Positions 9,195 to 17,748 of a stretch of DNA of 64,000 nucleotides are shown here, piece after piece; the first letter of the stretch is position 1; every line of letters starts with the position of its first letter. The notes beneath the pieces were generated by a model. That model saw nothing but the letters and a program-made list of their open reading frames with translations, searched no databases and had not been told where the DNA came from. The position numbers and the translations under genes were made by a program. The DNA is from Cronobacter condimenti 1330 (lineage in GTDB: Bacteria; Pseudomonadota; Gammaproteobacteria; Enterobacterales; Enterobacteriaceae), in assembly GCF_001277255.1 (NCBI RefSeq), contig NZ_CP012264.1:3162001-3226000 (forward strand), in the 5' to 3' direction.

Positions 9195-10238
9195 TTAGTG
9201 GGTTACCCAGAGTGTTGGCCAGGCATCTGCGCCGTGCCAGCCGTCGCAGCTTGGCTCTTCGGCGTAACGCACCAGACGAAAGCGTTGGCCGTCAAAGCGC
9301 CAGCGCGTCGCCACGCCGCAGTCGCCAAGCCCGCGGCCTTTGGAAAGCGTCGTCAGTTCTTTGGTTCTTTCATCAAAGCTCGCATTCATGAGCTCCAGAT
9401 CCAGCTCTTTATCGGCAGGTATAAACGGCAGGCGCAGGCGCACGATGCGCGAAGCGAAAGGCTTCTCGCGCGACACCAGCCAGGCGAGATCAACGGTGTT
9501 ATAAGCGCCCGCTTCGCAGCTGATAATCATCAGCGCCGTGTCGTCGGTGAGCGCAGAGATACGCACTTCACGGCGCATCGGGTCAAGCGAGCACTGGCTG
9601 TTCGCCATGCGCCAGGTGCCGTAATCAAGCAGCTCGTTCAGTTCATTATGGGAGAGCGGCGTCGGCGTCGGATTCGTGATTTTGACACCTTTGAGCGCAG
9701 GTGCGGGCGGTACGCTGAGCGGCGGGTTATTGCCCTTTTTAATCCACGCGGTCTCACTCCCCACGCGCTTTTGTTGGGCATCAATAAACAGCAGAGCCGC
9801 TTTCAGCCCGTCCAGCGACAGACGGCCCGGCCCGTCTTTCAGGGTGATGACCGAAGATTCTTTAATCTGGTCGATAAAATCGATAATAGTGGCGGGATCG
9901 TCGGTTAACAGACGACGCGGCGCGGCGCGCCATTTATTACCCGCAGGCGTGAGCGCTTTGCCATCCAGCAGCAGGCGCGGCGCAAGCGGCGGCACTTTAT
10001 TGACCGCGGCTCCCGGCTTGCCTGACTCAATGCGCAGCGTCGCGTCGGTTTTGGCCCCTGCGCTGCGCGTCAGCGTCATCACGAGTTCTTGATGGTCGCC
10101 CACGTTACGGGCAGAGCAGAAATTCTGGTTGTTGCAGGTCACCTGCCAGTCACTGAAGATCTTCTGCGCCGGCGCGGCCCACAGCGGCGAGGCAAACAGC
10201 AGATAACAGCTAAGCAGTGACAGCAGACGAAAAAACAT
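9195..10238 (-). CDS. ypfG: DUF1176-family exported protein YpfG
   Basis: Protein of 347 residues with a clear signal peptide (MFFRLLSLLSCYLLFASPLWA, cleavage about residue 21). The mature N-terminus, with FSDWQVTCNN and FCSARN, is typical of the DUF1176 family, whose function is unknown. The position between tktB and nudK and the length of 347 match E. coli ypfG. Cysteines near the N-terminus and at residues about 230-340 could form disulfides in the periplasm. It is upstream of the unrecognised exported protein at 8175-9119. Confidence 0.82.
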   Translation of the reverse strand: MFFRLLSLLSCYLLFASPLWAAPAQKIFSDWQVTCNNQNFCSARNVGDHQELVMTLTRSAGAKTDATLRIESGKPGAAVNKVPPLAPRLLLDGKALTPAGNKWRAAPRRLLTDDPATIIDFIDQIKESSVITLKDGPGRLSLDGLKAALLFIDAQQKRVGSETAWIKKGNNPPLSVPPAPALKGVKITNPTPTPLSHNELNELLDYGTWRMANSQCSLDPMRREVRISALTDDTALMIISCEAGAYNTVDLAWLVSREKPFASRIVRLRLPFIPADKELDLELMNASFDERTKELTTLSKGRGLGDCGVATRWRFDGQRFRLVRYAEEPSCDGWHGADAWPTLWVTH

Positions 10239-10369
10239 GGACGGCGCGTATCCCGGGCGTTAACAGCGGTAAGTAGAAACGCGCCTATCTTCGTTGCCCT
10301 GCGTGGGCGGCTCAATCGGATTTATCGGATAGATTTATCTGAAATACCACTTCTGATTATGCAGATAAA

Positions 10370-10945
10370 TCAAGCCATTATTTCTCGTAGTTGAAGATGC
10401 TGGAGCAGTAGCACCGTTTTTGCATCACGAATAACGCCCTGCTGTACCTTTTCCAGCGCCTCGTGAAACGGCATTTCCAGCACTTCTATCTCTTCATCTT
10501 CCACGCCGCCGCCTGCGTTGGCGCGCGAGGCGTCGTCATATTCGGCGATGAATAAATGCAGCAGTTCGGTTACGCCTCCCGGCGAGGTATACAGCTCAAA
10601 AACTTTCTCCGCGGTGCCGACGCGATAGCCGGTTTCTTCAATAGCCTCTTTGCGAATGCAGACTTCCGGCTCGTCGTCGTCCAGCAGGCCAGCGCAGGCC
10701 TCAATCAACATGCCGTTCGGGTTGCCGTTGACCCAGGTGGCCACGCGAAACTGGCGGATCAGTACCACGGTTTTTTTCTCGCGGTTATATAAAAGGACGG
10801 CCGCGCCATTGCCGCGATCGTAGACCTCCCGCTTGTGGCGGATCACGTTGCCATCTTTTCGCGTGAGATCGTAGGTGATATTGCGCAGGACAAAGTAGTT
10901 TTCTGAAAGGATTTTATCTTTTATCAGTTCGATATTTAACGACAT
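10370..10945 (-). CDS. nudK: GDP-mannose hydrolase NudK (Nudix family)
   Basis: Nudix hydrolase that splits GDP-mannose to GMP and mannose-1-phosphate; 191 residues, the E. coli length. The Nudix box lies at about 86-107 (GLLDDDEPEVCIRKEAIEET, then G), with the REAIEE-type metal site written here as RKEAIEETG. The ATG at 10945 begins MSLNIELIKDKIL, aligning with E. coli MTQQITLIKDKIL; the upstream open frame has no family similarity. It is divergent from narP. In E. coli aegA and narQ lie between nudK and acrD; both are absent here. Confidence 0.95.
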   Translation of the reverse strand: MSLNIELIKDKILSENYFVLRNITYDLTRKDGNVIRHKREVYDRGNGAAVLLYNREKKTVVLIRQFRVATWVNGNPNGMLIEACAGLLDDDEPEVCIRKEAIEETGYRVGTAEKVFELYTSPGGVTELLHLFIAEYDDASRANAGGGVEDEEIEVLEMPFHEALEKVQQGVIRDAKTVLLLQHLQLREIMA

Positions 10946-11184
10946 AGCGACTCCACAAACGCCTGGTGTTGGGTGAATAGTACGACCCGAAACGCCGTTT
11001 GTCGCCCCCGACGCGCCGCGTGCACGGGGAACAGGCATGCTTTGGCCGATATTCTTCGGATTGCACGCGCCCTTGCAGCGTTACGCTTTACCAATCGCCG
11101 CATAAACAGACGCGAAAGCCAACACACAGGCTATGGTTTATGCAGGCGCAACGAAAACAACGATAACGGTAGACAGGAGTGAGC

Positions 11185-11829
11185 ATGTCGCAACTATCCC
11201 CCTGGCACGTATTAATCGTCGACGATCACCCGCTGATGCGCCGCGGCATACGGCAATTGCTGGAGACTGACGCGCGTTTTCTTATTGTGGGCGAAGCCAG
11301 CAGCGGTGCGGAAGCCATCGCACAGGCGAATGCGCTGTCGCCAGACGTCATTCTGCTTGATCTGAATATGCGCGGCTTGAGCGGGCTGGATACGCTTAAT
11401 ATTCTGCGCCGCGACGGCGTGAGCGCACGCATTATTGTGCTGACGGTCTCTGACGCGCGAAGCGACGTGTTCGCAATGATGGACGCGGGGGCCGACGGCT
11501 ATCTGCTTAAAGACAGCGAGCCGGAAATGTTGCTGGAAGCGATCCGTGATGGCGCGGCGGGCACGGGCGTGTTCAGCGCGCAGGTCGAGGAGTATTTACA
11601 GCAGCGCCAGCCCGGAGAGACGCGCGCGTCGCCGTTTGCGCTGCTGACTGAGCGTGAGTTAGATGTGTTACAGGAAGTGGCGCGCGGCCTGTCGAATAAA
11701 CAAATAGCCTCGACGCTGCATATTTCCGAAGAGACCGTCAAAGTCCATATCCGCAATTTACTGCGCAAACTCAATGTGCGCTCGCGCGTAGCGGCGACCG
11801 TTCTGTTTTTTGAATCCCGGGGCGCGTAA
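11185..11829 (+). CDS. narP: NarL/FixJ-family response regulator NarP
   Basis: DNA-binding response regulator for nitrate/nitrite control of anaerobic respiration; 214 residues. The receiver domain has the acidic pair DD at 13-14, phosphoacceptor Asp59 in VILLDLN and the lysine in YLLKD. The C-terminal LuxR-type HTH (about 150-210) has LTERELDVL and SNKQIASTL. Blocks such as VKVHIRNLLRKLNVRSRVAAT match E. coli NarP. The ATG at 11185 is five bases after AGGAG; the GTG at 11179 is part of that ribosome site. No sensor kinase gene is adjacent. The gene occupies the place of E. coli narQ. Confidence 0.88.
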   Translation: MSQLSPWHVLIVDDHPLMRRGIRQLLETDARFLIVGEASSGAEAIAQANALSPDVILLDLNMRGLSGLDTLNILRRDGVSARIIVLTVSDARSDVFAMMDAGADGYLLKDSEPEMLLEAIRDGAAGTGVFSAQVEEYLQQRQPGETRASPFALLTERELDVLQEVARGLSNKQIASTLHISEETVKVHIRNLLRKLNVRSRVAATVLFFESRGA

Positions 11830-11874
11830 GGCGCAGCCGGTGCGTCTTTGCACGATAATTTACATTATCTCCTT

Positions 11875-11892
11875 TTTTTCTCCACGTTTACC
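11875..11892 (+). promoter_or_regulatory. Putative BaeR box upstream of acrD
   Basis: TTTTTCTCCACGTTTACC lies about 74 bases before the acrD start. The first ten bases equal the published BaeR consensus TTTTTCTCCATDATTGGC and several later ones match. E. coli acrD is known to be activated by BaeSR (and CpxAR), which fits. A CpxR pair with the right spacing was not found. Confidence 0.5.
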
Positions 11893-11965
11893 CTGCCCCC
11901 CGGGGCTAAAGTGATTGCGGCTACCAATAATAACGACGCGAAGCATTTAAGAGGTCCTGACTCGC

Positions 11966-14900
11966 ATGGCGAATTTTTTTATCGATCGCCCCATTTTTGC
12001 CTGGGTGCTGGCAATCCTCATTTGTCTGACCGGCACGCTGGCGATTTTTTCACTCCCCGTTGAGCAATATCCCGAACTGGCACCGCCAAATGTGCGCATC
12101 ACGGCAAGCTACCCTGGCGCCTCTGCCCAGACGCTGGAAAACACGGTCACCCAGGTCATCGAGCAGAATATGACCGGCCTTGATAACCTCATGTATATGT
12201 CGTCGCAGAGCAGCGCGACCGGCATGGCGACGGTGACGCTGAACTTTAAAGCCGGTACAGACCCCGATGAAGCGGTGCAGCAAGTACAAAACCAACTGCA
12301 ATCCGCGCTGCGTAAGCTCCCCCAGGCCGTACAGACACAGGGCGTGACGGTGCGTAAAACCGGTGACACTAATATTCTGACCATCGCGTTCGTCTCTACC
12401 GACGGTAGCATGGATAAACAGGATATCGCCGACTACGTAGCCAGTAATATTCAGGAGCCACTGAGCCGCCTCAACGGCGTGGGCGATATCGACGCCTATG
12501 GCTCGCAATACGCGATGCGCATCTGGCTTGACCCGGACAAGCTCACCAGTTTTCAACTCACCACAGCGGACGTCGTCGACGCGATTAAATCCCAGAACAG
12601 CCAGATTGCGGTCGGCCAGCTCGGTGGCACGCCGTCTGTGGATAATCAGGCCCTGAACGCCACTATCAACGCCCAGTCGTTATTACAAACCCCGGAGCAG
12701 TTTCGTGCGATCACGCTTCGGGTCAATCAGGACGGTTCGACCGTTAGGCTCGGCGATGTCGCGACCGTCGAAATGGGCGCTGAGAAATATGACTACCTGA
12801 GCCGTTATAACGGTAAGGCAGCGTCAGGGCTTGGCGTGAAGCTCGCGTCTGGCGCCAACGAAATGGCGACCGCGCAACTGGTGCTGGACAGGCTGGATGA
12901 ACTGTCGCACTACTTCCCGCACGGGCTGGAATATAAGGTGGCGTATGAAACCACCTCGTTTGTTAAAGCCTCGATTACGGATGTCGTCAAAACGCTGCTC
13001 GAAGCTATCGCGCTGGTGTTTCTGGTGATGTACCTGTTTTTGCAAAATTTCCGCGCCACGCTCATTCCAACTATCGCCGTGCCGGTGGTGCTGCTCGGCA
13101 CGTTCGCGGTGCTTTACAGCTTCGGCTATAGCATCAATACGCTCACGATGTTTGCGATGGTGCTGGCGATAGGCCTGCTGGTGGATGACGCCATTGTGGT
13201 GGTGGAAAACGTTGAGCGCATCATGAGCGAAGAAGGGCTGTCGCCACGCGCCGCCACGCGTAAATCGATGGGGCAAATTCAGGGGGCGCTGGTCGGCATC
13301 GCGATGGTGCTTTCGGCCGTGTTTATTCCCATGGCGTTTTTTGGCGGCACCACCGGCGCCATTTATCGCCAGTTCTCTATCACTATCGTTTCATCCATGG
13401 TGCTCTCGGTGCTGGTGGCGATGATCCTCACCCCGGCCCTGTGCGCGACGCTCTTAAAGCCGCTGAAAAAAGGCGAGCATCACGGTTCACGCGGTTTCTT
13501 TGGCTGGTTTAACCGTACCTTTGAGCGCTATTCGCTGCGCTATGAATCTGCCGTTGGCAAAATCCTTCAGCACAGCCTGCGCGTGATCCTGCTGTACGCT
13601 TTATTGCTGGGCGGCATGGTCTTTCTCTTTTTGCGCCTGCCCACCTCGTTTTTACCGCAGGAAGACCGCGGCATGTTTATCACCTCGGTACAGCTGCCGC
13701 CCGGCTCCACCCAGCAGCAGACGCTGAAAGTGGTACAACAGGTGGAGCGCTATTTCTTTGAGAAAGAGAAAGCCAACGTCGCCTCGGTGTTCGCTACCGT
13801 CGGCTCAGGCCCCGGCGGCAATGGCCAGAACGTGGCGCGTATGTTTGTTCGTCTCAATCCGTGGGAGGCGCGCGATACGGACAGCGGCAGCGCCGAGGCG
13901 ATTATTGAGCGCGCCACGCGCGCCTTCCGCCATATTAAGGAGGCGCGCGTGTTCGCAAGCAGCCCGCCGGCCATCAGCGGGCTTGGCAGCTCCGCCGGGT
14001 TTGACATGGAGTTGCAGGATCACGCCGGGCTTGGCCATGACGCGCTCATGGCGGCGCGCGATCGCCTGCTCGACATGGCGAGTAAAACGCCGTCGCTGAC
14101 CCGCGTGCGCCACAACGGCCTCGATGACAGCCCACAGTTGCAGATTGATATAGACCAGCGCAAAGCGCAGGCGCTTGGCCTTTCTATTAACGATATTAAT
14201 GACACACTGCAAACCGCGTGGGGGTCCAGCTACGTAAATGACTTCATGGATCGCGGACGCGTAAAAAAAGTCTATGTGCAGTCCGCCGCGAAGTACCGGA
14301 TGTTGCCGGAGGATATTACCCGCTGGTATGTGCGTAATCACTCCGGCACGATGGTGCCCTTTTCCGCGTTTGCGACCTCGCGCTGGGAAACCGGCTCTCC
14401 ACGCCTTGAACGCTACAACGGCTATTCAGCGCTGGAAATTGTCGGCGAGGCGGCACCGGGCGTCAGCACCGGCACGGCAATGGATGTGATGGAAAAACTG
14501 GTCAGCCAGTTGCCGACCGGTTTTGGGCTGGAGTGGACGGCGATGTCGTATCAGGAACGGCTTTCCGGCTCGCAGGCGCCTGCCCTTTACGCGCTTTCGC
14601 TACTGGTGGTGTTCCTGTGTCTGGCCGCGCTGTATGAGAGCTGGTCGGTACCGTTCTCGGTCATGCTGGTGGTGCCGCTCGGCGTGATTGGCGCGCTGCT
14701 TGCCACCTGGCTGCGCGGTCTTGAAAACGACGTCTATTTTCAGGTGGGGCTGCTGACGGTCATCGGGCTTTCTGCCAAGAACGCGATATTGATTGTGGAA
14801 TTCGCCAACGAGATGAACAGCCATGGCCGCGATCTCGTCGCCGCGACGCTTGATGCGTGCCGCCAGCGCCTGCGTCCGATATTAATGACGTCACTTGCGT

Positions 14901-15082
14901 TTATCTTTGGCGTTTTGCCGATGACGACCAGCAGTGGCGCAGGTTCTGCCAGCCAGCATGCGGTGGGAACAGGCGTTATGGGCGGTATGATCTCTGCCAC
15001 CATTCTGGCGATTTTCTTTGTGCCGTTGTTCTTTGTGCTGATAAGAAGGCGTTTCCCGCTCAAGCCCGCGCCTGAAGCGTAA
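11966..15082 (+). CDS. acrD: RND multidrug efflux pump AcrD
   Basis: Inner-membrane proton-driven transporter of 1038 residues, which in E. coli works with AcrA and TolC to export aminoglycosides and other amphiphilic drugs. Twelve membrane segments are expected. TM4 holds the proton-relay pair in GLLVDDAIVVVENVER (about 407-408) and TM10 the lysine in GLSAKNAILIVEFANE. Long blocks match E. coli AcrD rather than AcrB (for example ASSPPAISGLGSSAGFDMELQ is shared RND sequence, SYVNDFMDRGRVKKVY). There is no membrane-fusion gene beside it, as usual for acrD. A terminator follows. Confidence 0.96.
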   Translation: MANFFIDRPIFAWVLAILICLTGTLAIFSLPVEQYPELAPPNVRITASYPGASAQTLENTVTQVIEQNMTGLDNLMYMSSQSSATGMATVTLNFKAGTDPDEAVQQVQNQLQSALRKLPQAVQTQGVTVRKTGDTNILTIAFVSTDGSMDKQDIADYVASNIQEPLSRLNGVGDIDAYGSQYAMRIWLDPDKLTSFQLTTADVVDAIKSQNSQIAVGQLGGTPSVDNQALNATINAQSLLQTPEQFRAITLRVNQDGSTVRLGDVATVEMGAEKYDYLSRYNGKAASGLGVKLASGANEMATAQLVLDRLDELSHYFPHGLEYKVAYETTSFVKASITDVVKTLLEAIALVFLVMYLFLQNFRATLIPTIAVPVVLLGTFAVLYSFGYSINTLTMFAMVLAIGLLVDDAIVVVENVERIMSEEGLSPRAATRKSMGQIQGALVGIAMVLSAVFIPMAFFGGTTGAIYRQFSITIVSSMVLSVLVAMILTPALCATLLKPLKKGEHHGSRGFFGWFNRTFERYSLRYESAVGKILQHSLRVILLYALLLGGMVFLFLRLPTSFLPQEDRGMFITSVQLPPGSTQQQTLKVVQQVERYFFEKEKANVASVFATVGSGPGGNGQNVARMFVRLNPWEARDTDSGSAEAIIERATRAFRHIKEARVFASSPPAISGLGSSAGFDMELQDHAGLGHDALMAARDRLLDMASKTPSLTRVRHNGLDDSPQLQIDIDQRKAQALGLSINDINDTLQTAWGSSYVNDFMDRGRVKKVYVQSAAKYRMLPEDITRWYVRNHSGTMVPFSAFATSRWETGSPRLERYNGYSALEIVGEAAPGVSTGTAMDVMEKLVSQLPTGFGLEWTAMSYQERLSGSQAPALYALSLLVVFLCLAALYESWSVPFSVMLVVPLGVIGALLATWLRGLENDVYFQVGLLTVIGLSAKNAILIVEFANEMNSHGRDLVAATLDACRQRLRPILMTSLAFIFGVLPMTTSSGAGSASQHAVGTGVMGGMISATILAIFFVPLFFVLIRRRFPLKPAPEA

Positions 15083-15089
15083 AAGAGAA

Positions 15090-15117
15090 AAAGGCGGCCT
15101 GTGAAGGTCGCCTTTTG
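15090..15117 (+). terminator. Rho-independent terminator of acrD
   Basis: Stem AAGGCGGCC / GGTCGCCTT with a short loop and a following TTTT, directly after the acrD stop and before the convergent ypfM. Confidence 0.8.
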
Positions 15118-15184
15118 GCATGTTCAGTGAGTGAAATCACTGCTGTGTGTGTATTAAAACGTGTGCTCTTGCTTATTGCTGGAT

Positions 15185-15244
15185 TTATTTACGAAGCATC
15201 GCTTCAATAAAGTCTTTCCAGTTCCCCAGTTCATGTTCAATCAT
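15185..15244 (-). CDS. ypfM: Small protein YpfM (19 residues)
   Basis: A 19-codon frame on the minus strand reads MIEHELGNWKDF then IEAMLRK and stop. It differs from the E. coli small protein YpfM (MIERELGNWKDFIEVMLRK, as I recall it) at only two positions and sits in the same place, between acrD and yffB. A purine-rich AGAGGG ribosome site lies about 5 bases upstream of the ATG. The predicted peptide is an amphipathic helix; no function is known to me. The rest of the acrD to GNAT gap (15245-15439) is AT-rich and presumably holds promoters; I see no gene in it. Confidence 0.85.
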   Translation of the reverse strand: MIEHELGNWKDFIEAMLRK

Positions 15245-15439
15245 AACGCCCTCTCTTATTATTGTTTGCATGATATAAAAATATCGGCCCGTCGTGAAGT
15301 TACTTTAACCAATCGTATTGATAAGCTCCCTTCATGTATTTGTTATCGGCTCTGAATTCAATATGACGAGTAGCAGTTGTCTATAATGTGACGGCTGACA
15401 ATATTCGAGAAATTTTTATCGATTGAGGAATGACTTAGC

Positions 15440-15871
15440 ATGCTTATTATGACCGAGCAGAATATTGAAAACCGCGACTGGCACGCACTTGCCACGCTAA
15501 TTGAGCGCGCAGGTCTTGGCGCACGCGACCCGAAAGAGGTTGAGCGTTGCTATAACAGCAGCACCTTTTGTTGGTATGGTTTTCATGAAGGCAAACTGGT
15601 TGCGACAGCCCATGCGATAAGCGATCTCACCTGGTCGAGCTATGTTGCGGATATTGTTGTCGATCCTGATTATCAGGGCCGGGGATTCGGCCATCAATTA
15701 ATGGATGCTATTCTCGAAACACTTTTACCTTTTGGTAAAGTTTTTATCTATGCGGTTTTAGATAAAGTCTCTTTTTATAAAAAATATCAATTTCGCGAAT
15801 TGACCAGTGGAATGGTGTGCGCCAGTGATGAAAAGTTATTCAAAATGCATCAGCAGGGTTATATACATTAA
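15440..15871 (+). CDS. GNAT-family N-acetyltransferase
   Basis: Putative acetyl-CoA-dependent acetyltransferase of 143 residues; the substrate is unknown. The acetyl-CoA binding motif is visible as VVDPDYQGRGFG (about 73-84), followed by a helix and a short C-terminal beta strand with FYKKYQF, typical of small GNATs. ATG 15440 has GAGGAA nine bases upstream; an in-frame ATG at 15449 is a less likely start. The gene and both flanks are richer in A and T than the neighbours, and E. coli has no gene between ypfM and yffB, so it looks like an accessory acquisition. Confidence 0.8.
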   Translation: MLIMTEQNIENRDWHALATLIERAGLGARDPKEVERCYNSSTFCWYGFHEGKLVATAHAISDLTWSSYVADIVVDPDYQGRGFGHQLMDAILETLLPFGKVFIYAVLDKVSFYKKYQFRELTSGMVCASDEKLFKMHQQGYIH

Positions 15872-15975
15872 GCATAATTGTGAATGATGAGTTATATTAG
15901 CAGGCTATCGTTTATCTCATTATCTATTCTAATAATTTGTTTAAGTCAGCCTGTTTCAGACAAAAGGATTCAAAT

Positions 15976-16332
15976 ATGGTCGTGATGTACGGCATAAAAA
16001 ACTGCGATACCATCAAAAAAGCGCGTCGCTGGTTAGAGAACAACCACATCGAGTACCGGTTTCACGACTATCGCGCCGACGGCCTTGATGCATCATTACT
16101 GCATAACTTCATCGTGGAGTTAGGGTGGGAGCCGCTGTTAAATACGCGCGGCACCACCTGGCGCAAGCTGGAGGAAGCGCGTCGCGCAGCGATTACCGAC
16201 GCAGACAGCGCGTGCGCGTTAATGCTTGAAATGCCGGCAATCATTAAACGACCATTGCTCTGCGCGCCGGGTAAGCCTATGCTGCTTGGTTTTAGCGAAT
16301 CCACGTACCAGCACTATTTTAACGAGGTCTAG
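15976..16332 (+). CDS. yffB: ArsC/Spx-family protein YffB
   Basis: Thioredoxin-fold protein of the ArsC-like family, 118 residues, the E. coli YffB length. A single cysteine stands in YGIKNCDTIKKARRWLE (residue about 10), where true arsenate reductases have CSKSR; the family may be glutathione-dependent but the role is unproven. The ATG at 15976 follows AAAGGA. It ends four bases before dapE, so the two are probably co-transcribed, as in E. coli. Confidence 0.93.
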   Translation: MVVMYGIKNCDTIKKARRWLENNHIEYRFHDYRADGLDASLLHNFIVELGWEPLLNTRGTTWRKLEEARRAAITDADSACALMLEMPAIIKRPLLCAPGKPMLLGFSESTYQHYFNEV

Positions 16333-16336
16333 TGTT

Positions 16337-17464
16337 ATGTCTTGCCCGGTTATTGAGCTGACGCAGCAGCTTATTCGTCGCCCTTCTCTTAGCCCCGATG
16401 ATGCGGGCTGTCAGGCGCTACTGATAGAGCGGCTGCGCGCCGTCGGGTTCACCGTAGAGCCGATGCATTTTGGCGATACGCAGAACTTCTGGGCATGGCG
16501 CGGCACTGGCGAAACGCTGGCGTTTGCAGGGCATACCGATGTCGTGCCCGCCGGCGATGTTGAGCGCTGGATCAACCCACCGTTTGAACCCACCATTCGC
16601 GACGGCATGCTGTTTGGCCGGGGTGCGGCGGATATGAAAGGCTCGCTCGCGGCGATGGTCGTAGCAGCCGAGCGTTTTGTGGCGCAGCATCCTAATCATC
16701 GCGGACGCCTGGCATTTCTTATCACATCGGATGAAGAAGCCAGCGCCACGCACGGCACCGTTAAAGTGGTAGAGGCGCTGATGGCGCGCGGCGAGCGTCT
16801 GGATTACTGTCTGGTGGGCGAACCGTCCAGCAGCGAAGTGGTTGGCGACGTCGTAAAAAATGGTCGTCGCGGCTCACTGACCTGCAACCTGACTATTCAC
16901 GGCGTACAAGGCCATGTGGCGTACCCACACCTGGCGGATAACCCGGTACATCGCGCTGCGCCGATGCTTAATGAGCTGGTGGCTATTGAGTGGGATCGCG
17001 GTAATGAATTTTTCCCGCCGACCAGCATGCAGATTGCCAATATCCAGGCGGGCACCGGTAGCAATAATGTGATCCCGGGCGATCTCTACGTGCAGTTTAA
17101 TTTCCGCTTCAGCACCCAACTGACCGACGAGATGATTAAACAGCGCGTGGTGGCGCTACTGGAGCAGCATCAGCTGCGCTATACGCTGGACTGGTGGCTC
17201 TCCGGCCAGCCGTTTTTAACGGCGCGCGGCAAGCTGGTGGATGCGGTAGTGAACGCGGTTCACCACTATAATGAAATTAAACCGCAGTTGCTGACCACGG
17301 GCGGCACGTCTGACGGGCGCTTTATTGCCCGCATGGGCGCGCAGGTCGTGGAACTTGGGCCGGTCAACGCGACGATTCATAAAATCAATGAATGCGTGAA
17401 AGCGTCCGACCTGCAGCTGCTGGCCCGTATGTATCAACGCATTATGGAACAGCTTGTCGCCTGA
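16337..17464 (+). CDS. dapE: Succinyl-diaminopimelate desuccinylase
   Basis: Zinc aminoacylase-type hydrolase of the lysine/diaminopimelate pathway, splitting N-succinyl-LL-diaminopimelate. It has 375 residues, equal to E. coli DapE. Metal and catalytic residues are visible: His66 and Asp68 in FAGHTDVVP, Asp100 in AADMKGS, Glu134-135 in SDEEAS and the distal NATIHKINE. The ATG at 16337 gives MSCPVIELTQQL; the open frame upstream overlaps yffB in another frame. ypfN follows. Confidence 0.97.
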   Translation: MSCPVIELTQQLIRRPSLSPDDAGCQALLIERLRAVGFTVEPMHFGDTQNFWAWRGTGETLAFAGHTDVVPAGDVERWINPPFEPTIRDGMLFGRGAADMKGSLAAMVVAAERFVAQHPNHRGRLAFLITSDEEASATHGTVKVVEALMARGERLDYCLVGEPSSSEVVGDVVKNGRRGSLTCNLTIHGVQGHVAYPHLADNPVHRAAPMLNELVAIEWDRGNEFFPPTSMQIANIQAGTGSNNVIPGDLYVQFNFRFSTQLTDEMIKQRVVALLEQHQLRYTLDWWLSGQPFLTARGKLVDAVVNAVHHYNEIKPQLLTTGGTSDGRFIARMGAQVVELGPVNATIHKINECVKASDLQLLARMYQRIMEQLVA

Positions 17465-17492
17465 CGGTTGTTTCACGAACGAGGAAAGCGTC

Positions 17493-17681
17493 ATGGAATG
17501 GCTTGGAAAGTATTGGTGGGTGCTGGTGCTGGTGTTTCTGCTCGGCGTACTGCTGAACGTGATTAAAGATTTAAAACGGGTCGATCATAAGAAGTTTATG
17601 GATAACCGCCCGGAACTGCCGCCCCACCGCGATTTTAATGACAAGTGGGACGACGAAGACGACTGGCCGAAAAAAAAGTAA
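17493..17681 (+). CDS. ypfN: UPF0370 membrane protein YpfN
   Basis: Small protein of 62 residues with one N-terminal membrane segment (WLGKYWWVLVLVFLLGVLL, about 3-21) followed by a conserved charged tail with PELPPHRDFNDKWDDEDDW. It matches E. coli YpfN in position and sequence; function is unknown. The ATG at 17493 follows GAGGAAAG. It is 28 bases downstream of dapE on the same strand. Confidence 0.92.
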   Translation: MEWLGKYWWVLVLVFLLGVLLNVIKDLKRVDHKKFMDNRPELPPHRDFNDKWDDEDDWPKKK

Positions 17682-17705
17682 GCGCCTGCTTACTTTTATT
17701 TCTCT

Positions 17706-17742
17706 CCGTCAGGTAGTCTGCCTGACGGAGCGTTTTCTTTGC
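17706..17742. terminator. Terminator hairpin between convergent ypfN and ypfH
   Basis: A strong stem CCGTCAGG / CCTGACGG with loop TAGTCTG is followed by GAGCGTTTTCTTT on the plus strand. A smaller hairpin AGTAAGC / GCTTACT with a T run lies just before it (about 17679-17702). The pair sits in the gap between convergent genes. Confidence 0.75.
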
Positions 17743-17748
17743 TGCGTC

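Noticed and set aside
10973..11182. A 69-codon plus-strand frame before narP as a remnant of aegA or narQ
   Set aside because: The translation has no feature of either protein and its composition is shadow-like; it overlaps the nudK start region.
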